A stretch of DNA of 9,521 nucleotides, from NCBI GenBank assembly GCA_029257755.1, contig JARIAP010000019.1:1-9521 (forward strand), read 5' to 3'. The first letter of the stretch is position 1. Each line of letters starts with the position of its first letter. This document shows positions 5,405 to 9,521 of the stretch, piece by piece. A program made the translations under genes and the position numbers. The stretch is from Helicobacter sp. GTDB taxonomy: Bacteria > Campylobacterota > Campylobacteria > Campylobacterales > Helicobacteraceae. The notes below the pieces were generated by a model, which searched no databases, was not told the origin of the DNA, and saw only the letters and a list, made by a program, of their open reading frames with translations.

Positions 5405-7768
5405 GTGTTTCGCTTTATTAATTTTATTGTTTTTTTAATTGCAATTGTAATTTTTCTTGTTTTTTTTCATAATATTAAAATTACACAAGAAGTATTAGAT
5501 TTATTTCCAAAAACAAAGGATAAAGAAATAATTGATATTTATCAAAAATTTTCAAACTCTAGAAATATATTTGTAGCAATTAAAGGATTTGATAAAAAAT
5601 CACATGATGATTTAATGTCTTTTTTATATAAAATAAATGATATTCCAAATATACAAGGAAATATGACTAGAACTAAACCAACACAAGAATTAGATGATTA
5701 TATTGCTTCAAATTATTTATATATAGCAACACCAAAACCATTAAACAATGTTTTTACAACACAACAAATAAAAGATAAAATTATAATAGGATTAAATGAA
5801 ATAAAAAAACAAATTGATGAAGATGAAAAACTTGATAGTGGCATCATCAGTAAAGATACCAAAATAGATTCTAATGATACAACTAGTTTTTTTCATCCAA
5901 GCGATCCACTTGGTATTTTTAGCCTTAAATTACCAAAATCACATATATTTGTAGCAAAAGATTATGGATATATGGCTTTAATAGAAATGAAAGATATAAG
6001 CCAAGATAAAGTTAAAGAAACATTACAAGAATTTGAAAAAATAGCAAATAAATATCCACAGATTAGATATTTTTCGCAAAACTTTATGGGTGTAAAAAAT
6101 CTTGATTTAATATTATCAGAAGTTACATATTTACTCACTTTTGCAACATTAGCACTTATTATACTTTATTTTGTAATTATTAGAATTCCAATGCTTACAT
6201 TGAATGCAATATGCACTATATCCATAGCAAATATAGTTTCTATGTTTGTTGTATCTATGGTATATCAAAAAGTTACAATTATGGCTTTAAGCTTTGGTAT
6301 GGGAATAAGCAATATAGCTATTGATTATATGATGCATCATAATTTTTTTAATTTATATGCACAAAAGAATAAAATATTCAATAAACCTGTATTCTATGGT
6401 TATATGACAACTATAGTAGGTTTTGTTGCGTGTTTATTTGTTCCGTTTCCATTATTATCGCAACTTTCTCTTTATGCTATAATATCTCTTAGTATATGTT
6501 ATATTAGTTTTGCTTTTATTTATCCTATAATAGGATTTGAATCTCCTAGACTTTTTCCAAAACTTGTTAAATTAAGATTTCAAGTTATTAATAGTTATTT
6601 GTTTTTAATTATAGCTGCATGTGGATTTTATTTTGCATTTTCACATATAAAGTTAGATTTTGATTTATCGAAATTAGACTATCAAAATAAACCTATGTTG
6701 CAAGAAAGAGATTTTTTTGATAAATCACAAGATGATGTAAGTCAAATATTATTATCAAGTTATAGCATAGATGGTTTGATTTCACTTGCAAAAAAATTAC
6801 AATATACATTAGATTCTAATAATAAAGACTCAAAAGCAAAAACTTTTATACCTTTATCTATAATGCCTACTATTAAACAAATACAGGAAAATAAAAAATT
6901 TTTAGAATCTAGTATTTTTATAAATAACAAAAATAAATTTTTAGAATCTTTACCAAAGGTAAAACATGATTTAATACAAGAATTAAAAAAAGATAAAAAT
7001 ATAAAAGATAAAGATGAAAAAGAAGAGTTTTTAAATGATTTATTTGAATTTTTTAAAGATAGTTATCAAACAAAAGAAATTGTAATGCCAACATTAGAAC
7101 AATTGTCTAAAATGGGCTTTACAATAATAGAAAATAAAGAAAATGGCAAACAAAAATATTATTATCTAGCACTAATAAAAGATAATGATTTAAGTAAGGT
7201 AGAGAATTTTGTCAAAAAATTAGATTATGAAAATAAAGAAAAAGTAATTACTCAAAATAATAATGTAGAAAGATTAGAAAACATTAACAAACAAGATTCT
7301 AATATTGAATTAAGAAGTTTGCAACATATTATGGATAATTTAACAAACACTATATATAAACCTATGTTAATTATATTAGGAATAGCTTTATTCTTAATGA
7401 TATGTATGTTATTTATAACAGCAAGAGGTGCTTTTATAGATTCTGTTGCATTTATTTTATTTCCACTAGCATGTTCTTTAAGTGTTATTTCTTTTCATAG
7501 TGATTTAAATATCATGCACTTATTTGCACTACTTATTCTTGTTGTTGTTAATATTGATTATGGAATCTATTCTGTAAAAGAAGGTGATAATCCAAGAACA
7601 GCACATGCTATATTCTTTTCTGTGATAACAACAGGTGCTTCATTTGGTATTCTTATAATTAGTAAAACAAAGGCTATAAACTCATTTGGTGAAGTTATTT
7701 TTACTGGAATGTTATGTATTTTAATAATGCTTGTATTTCAATATCAAAATAAAAAGAAATTGCATTAA
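5405..7768 (+). CDS. MMPL/RND-superfamily predicted exporter
   Basis: This 787-residue inner-membrane protein has the duplicated RND layout. One helix (about 3-21) precedes a periplasmic domain (about 22-240), then come six helices (about 240-413), a second periplasmic domain (about 415-652) and five helices (about 654-780). Paired transmembrane motifs occur in both halves: GISNIAIDYMMHHNF with Asp307, then GYMTTIVGFVACLFVPFP; and VNIDYGIYSVKEG with Asp718, then FFSVITTGASFG. These resemble the predicted exporters of COG4258, found with lipid or aryl-polyene genes in other bacteria, and a similar Campylobacter protein (Cj1373) near Mla-type genes as I recall. The cargo is unknown but may be lipid-like. 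The second periplasmic domain is very Lys/Asp-rich. Translation begins at GTG 5405, after AAGGA; an in-frame stop lies just upstream. The methyltransferase gene follows by 23 bp. Confidence 0.88.
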   Translation: MFRFINFIVFLIAIVIFLVFFHNIKITQEVLDLFPKTKDKEIIDIYQKFSNSRNIFVAIKGFDKKSHDDLMSFLYKINDIPNIQGNMTRTKPTQELDDYIASNYLYIATPKPLNNVFTTQQIKDKIIIGLNEIKKQIDEDEKLDSGIISKDTKIDSNDTTSFFHPSDPLGIFSLKLPKSHIFVAKDYGYMALIEMKDISQDKVKETLQEFEKIANKYPQIRYFSQNFMGVKNLDLILSEVTYLLTFATLALIILYFVIIRIPMLTLNAICTISIANIVSMFVVSMVYQKVTIMALSFGMGISNIAIDYMMHHNFFNLYAQKNKIFNKPVFYGYMTTIVGFVACLFVPFPLLSQLSLYAIISLSICYISFAFIYPIIGFESPRLFPKLVKLRFQVINSYLFLIIAACGFYFAFSHIKLDFDLSKLDYQNKPMLQERDFFDKSQDDVSQILLSSYSIDGLISLAKKLQYTLDSNNKDSKAKTFIPLSIMPTIKQIQENKKFLESSIFINNKNKFLESLPKVKHDLIQELKKDKNIKDKDEKEEFLNDLFEFFKDSYQTKEIVMPTLEQLSKMGFTIIENKENGKQKYYYLALIKDNDLSKVENFVKKLDYENKEKVITQNNNVERLENINKQDSNIELRSLQHIMDNLTNTIYKPMLIILGIALFLMICMLFITARGAFIDSVAFILFPLACSLSVISFHSDLNIMHLFALLILVVVNIDYGIYSVKEGDNPRTAHAIFFSVITTGASFGILIISKTKAINSFGEVIFTGMLCILIMLVFQYQNKKKLH

Positions 7769-7791
7769 ATTATAGAGACAAAAGAGAAATA

Positions 7792-8655
7792 ATGATTAGA
7801 ACTAGATACACAAAAATATATCAAATAAAAGAAGGGTATTGTTATAATAGTGATAGTTTATTTCTATGGGATTTTGCTTTGTTAAATATTAAAAAGTCAT
7901 CAAAAGTTTTAGAAATTGGAAGTGGGAGTGGAATAATAGGTATATTGTGTGCAAGAGAAAAAGAGATTAATTTATACCAAATTGAAAAACAAAAAGAATA
8001 TGCTATTCTTAATGCAAAAAATACTCAAATAAATAATATAAAATCAAATATTATCCATGCTAATTGCAATGATGTTTTTAATTCAAAAGATTTATTAATG
8101 CAATTTAACAATATATGTATTAAGGATCCAGATAACAATGAAGATTCTCAAACAAAAAATGCAAAAATTAATTCAATGCAATATTTTGACACAATAATTT
8201 CAAATCCTCCATTTTATGCAAGAAAAACTTTACCATCTTCAAATATATTTAAAGAGCAAGCTACACAAAGCCATAATTTACCGCTAAAAACAATCTTAAT
8301 TGGTGCAAAAAAAATATTAAAACCACAAGCAAAATTAATATTTTGTTATACTCCTTATATGCTTTCAAATATAATATATATTTTGAGAGAGTTTAATTTT
8401 AGTTTAGATTCTATTAGATTTGTTTATCCAAGAGTAGATAAAAATGCTACTTTAGTATTGATTTGTGCTAAAAAAAATGGAAACACACAAACTATAACAC
8501 TACCCCCATTAATTACACATAATGGTAAAATGCAGCAAAACAACACAGAAGAAGTAAAAAGTATTTATGAGAGAGCTAAAACTCATAGCATAAAAATATC
8601 ACAAAGTGATATTATATGGGATCAACTTATGAACTTAAGAATACATACTATATGA
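7792..8655 (+). CDS. Class I SAM methyltransferase, tRNA1(Val) adenine-N6 (TrmN6/YfiC)-like
   Basis: The 287-residue cytoplasmic protein has the SAM-binding motif VLEIGSGSGIIG (39-50), an acidic residue at the end of the second strand (Glu65) and the amino-methyltransferase motif ISNPPFYARK (136-145), which marks enzymes that methylate an exocyclic nitrogen of adenine or guanine. The N-terminal stretch IYQIKEGYCYNSDSLFLWDF matches the opening of the TrmN6 family, whose E. coli member modifies A37 of tRNA1(Val). The protein is about 40 residues longer than that enzyme, partly because of a polar insertion at about 98-128 between strand 4 and the NPPFY motif. The start is ATG with a weak AGAGA upstream. 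Linkage to the exporter looks transcriptional only. Methyltransferase activity is near certain; the tRNA target is inferred. Confidence 0.8.
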   Translation: MIRTRYTKIYQIKEGYCYNSDSLFLWDFALLNIKKSSKVLEIGSGSGIIGILCAREKEINLYQIEKQKEYAILNAKNTQINNIKSNIIHANCNDVFNSKDLLMQFNNICIKDPDNNEDSQTKNAKINSMQYFDTIISNPPFYARKTLPSSNIFKEQATQSHNLPLKTILIGAKKILKPQAKLIFCYTPYMLSNIIYILREFNFSLDSIRFVYPRVDKNATLVLICAKKNGNTQTITLPPLITHNGKMQQNNTEEVKSIYERAKTHSIKISQSDIIWDQLMNLRIHTI

Positions 8656-8687
8656 ATTAATGTTATAAATATTTAAAAACTTTTGTG

Positions 8688-8693
8688 TATAAT
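8688..8693 (+). promoter_or_regulatory. Candidate -10 element of the M16-like gene
   Basis: TATAAT in the context TTTTGTGTATAATTGC, in the 67-bp gap after the methyltransferase stop, with A/T-rich sequence upstream and no -35 box, is the common Campylobacterota promoter form. Transcription would start near 8700 and leave a leader of about 23 bases holding the TAGGAT ribosome-binding site. Confidence 0.55.
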
Positions 8694-8722
8694 TGCAAAA
8701 ATTTTGAATTTAGGATATTAAT

Positions 8723-9521
8723 ATGTCAAGGTGTATTGTATTTTTTGTATTTTTTGTATTAGGAGTGCAGTTTATGTCCGCAGAACAAATTCGTTATTTT
8801 AAAATAAATGGTGTTGATATTCCAGTTATTAGTGAAAAATCAGATGTTATACCAATAGGGCATGTTGAAATTATATTTATTGGTGGTGGAAATATGTTTA
8901 ATCCACAAAATCAACCATTAGCAACAATATCTAGCATGTTTTTAAATAAAGGAACAAAAAAACTTGGTAACATCAAATTTGCAGAATTGCTTGAGAGTAA
9001 GGCAGTTGAGTTATATGCTAGTGTTAATAATTCTACTTTAAGTTTTGAACTTGATTTCTTAAAGGAATATGAGGATTTTGCTTACAATCAACTTGGAAGT
9101 TTAATTGCAGATCCAAACTTAACACAATCTACTTTGCAAGATATAAGAAAAAGCCTTCATGCTTCTTTTATGAATAAAAGTACGGATTTTGATTATCAAG
9201 CAACGCTGCTTTTAAATAAAAGTATTTTTTCAAAGACGCCATTAGCATATCCTGCTATAGGGAATAGTATAAAAGAAATAGATTCTGTAAGCTTAAATGA
9301 TGTAAAGCAATTTTTAGATTCTAATCTTGTGCTTGAAAAAATGGTTATAGTAATTGGTGGTGATTTAGATATAGATAAAAGCCTTTTAAAATTGCAAAAT
9401 AATCTTAAAAGATTACCAAAAGGACAAAAGGTTAATATAAAGCAATATAAGATTAAAAGTTCACCTATGAAAATTGCTAAGAAAGTTACACAACAAGCTT
9501 ATATATATTTTGCAAGTCCTC
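8723..9521 (+). CDS. Exported M16 (insulinase/processing-peptidase)-like protein, 3' end outside window
   Basis: The frame from ATG 8723 is open for 266 codons to the window end. Residues 1-19 form a signal peptide (hydrophobic VFFVFFVLGV, then a likely cut after MSA), so the protein is periplasmic. The mature part opens with a first strand (YFKINGVDIPVISEKSD), a middle segment VEIIFIGGGNMFNP and FLNKGTKKLGNIKFAELLE, which is the order seen in M16B peptidases. At the place where active members have HxxEH (before the KGT triplet) this one reads TISSM, so the zinc ligands and the catalytic Glu are absent. It is probably the non-catalytic partner of an active M16 subunit, as in two-subunit processing peptidases; H. 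pylori has two such genes (HP0657 and HP1012 as I recall). A 9-bp repeat (TATTTTTTG) in the signal-peptide codons keeps the frame. Confidence 0.85.
   Translation, partial: MSRCIVFFVFFVLGVQFMSAEQIRYFKINGVDIPVISEKSDVIPIGHVEIIFIGGGNMFNPQNQPLATISSMFLNKGTKKLGNIKFAELLESKAVELYASVNNSTLSFELDFLKEYEDFAYNQLGSLIADPNLTQSTLQDIRKSLHASFMNKSTDFDYQATLLLNKSIFSKTPLAYPAIGNSIKEIDSVSLNDVKQFLDSNLVLEKMVIVIGGDLDIDKSLLKLQNNLKRLPKGQKVNIKQYKIKSSPMKIAKKVTQQAYIYFASP

Noticed and set aside
8740..8763. Phase-variable repeat in the M16 signal peptide
   Set aside because: Only about two copies of a 9-bp unit, which keeps the frame, so it could not switch the gene off.

Overview
The window is AT-rich and comes from a Campylobacterota genome, most likely a Helicobacter species. 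The best evidence is gene order: lepB, a membrane M50-like gene, rpiB, a short coiled-coil gene and apt. As I remember it, this matches the H. pylori HP0576-HP0572 block. The flagellar P-ring gene flgI follows. All recognisable protein genes are on the plus strand, with short gaps and Shine-Dalgarno sequences of the AAGGA type. Both ends of the window cut through genes: lepB lacks its 5' part and an M16-family gene lacks its 3' part.

Layout. Bases 1-2640 look like one operon: the C-terminal half of signal peptidase I, a multi-pass protein of the M50 site-2 protease fold that appears to have lost its catalytic residues, ribose-5-phosphate isomerase B, a membrane-anchored coiled-coil protein, and adenine phosphoribosyltransferase with an unusual N-terminal extension. 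RpiB and Apt fit together metabolically, because ribose 5-phosphate is the precursor of the PRPP that Apt uses. After 110 bp with a candidate sigma-54 promoter comes flgI, followed closely by a metallo-beta-lactamase-fold hydrolase of the NAPE-PLD/UlaG type. From 5405 there is a large MMPL/RND-superfamily exporter, then a TrmN6-like methyltransferase, then (with its own promoter) an exported M16-like protein with a degenerate zinc site.

The most interesting part is the 492-bp gap at 4913-5404. It contains a GC island (about 42% GC against about 13% in the adjacent 100 bases) that has the layout of a minus-strand small-RNA gene. There is a TTGACA/TATAAT promoter with a 17-bp spacer, a hairpin starting at the predicted +1, two hairpins with C-rich loops, a CU-rich linker and an intrinsic terminator, giving an RNA of roughly 150 nt. 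In three of the four hairpins some pairs are G-U on the minus strand and would be A-C mismatches on the plus strand. That fixes the transcribed strand from sequence alone. I do not recognise the RNA as tmRNA, RNase P RNA, SRP RNA or 6S RNA. Its loops could pair with Shine-Dalgarno sequences, so a trans-acting regulator is a reasonable but unproven idea.
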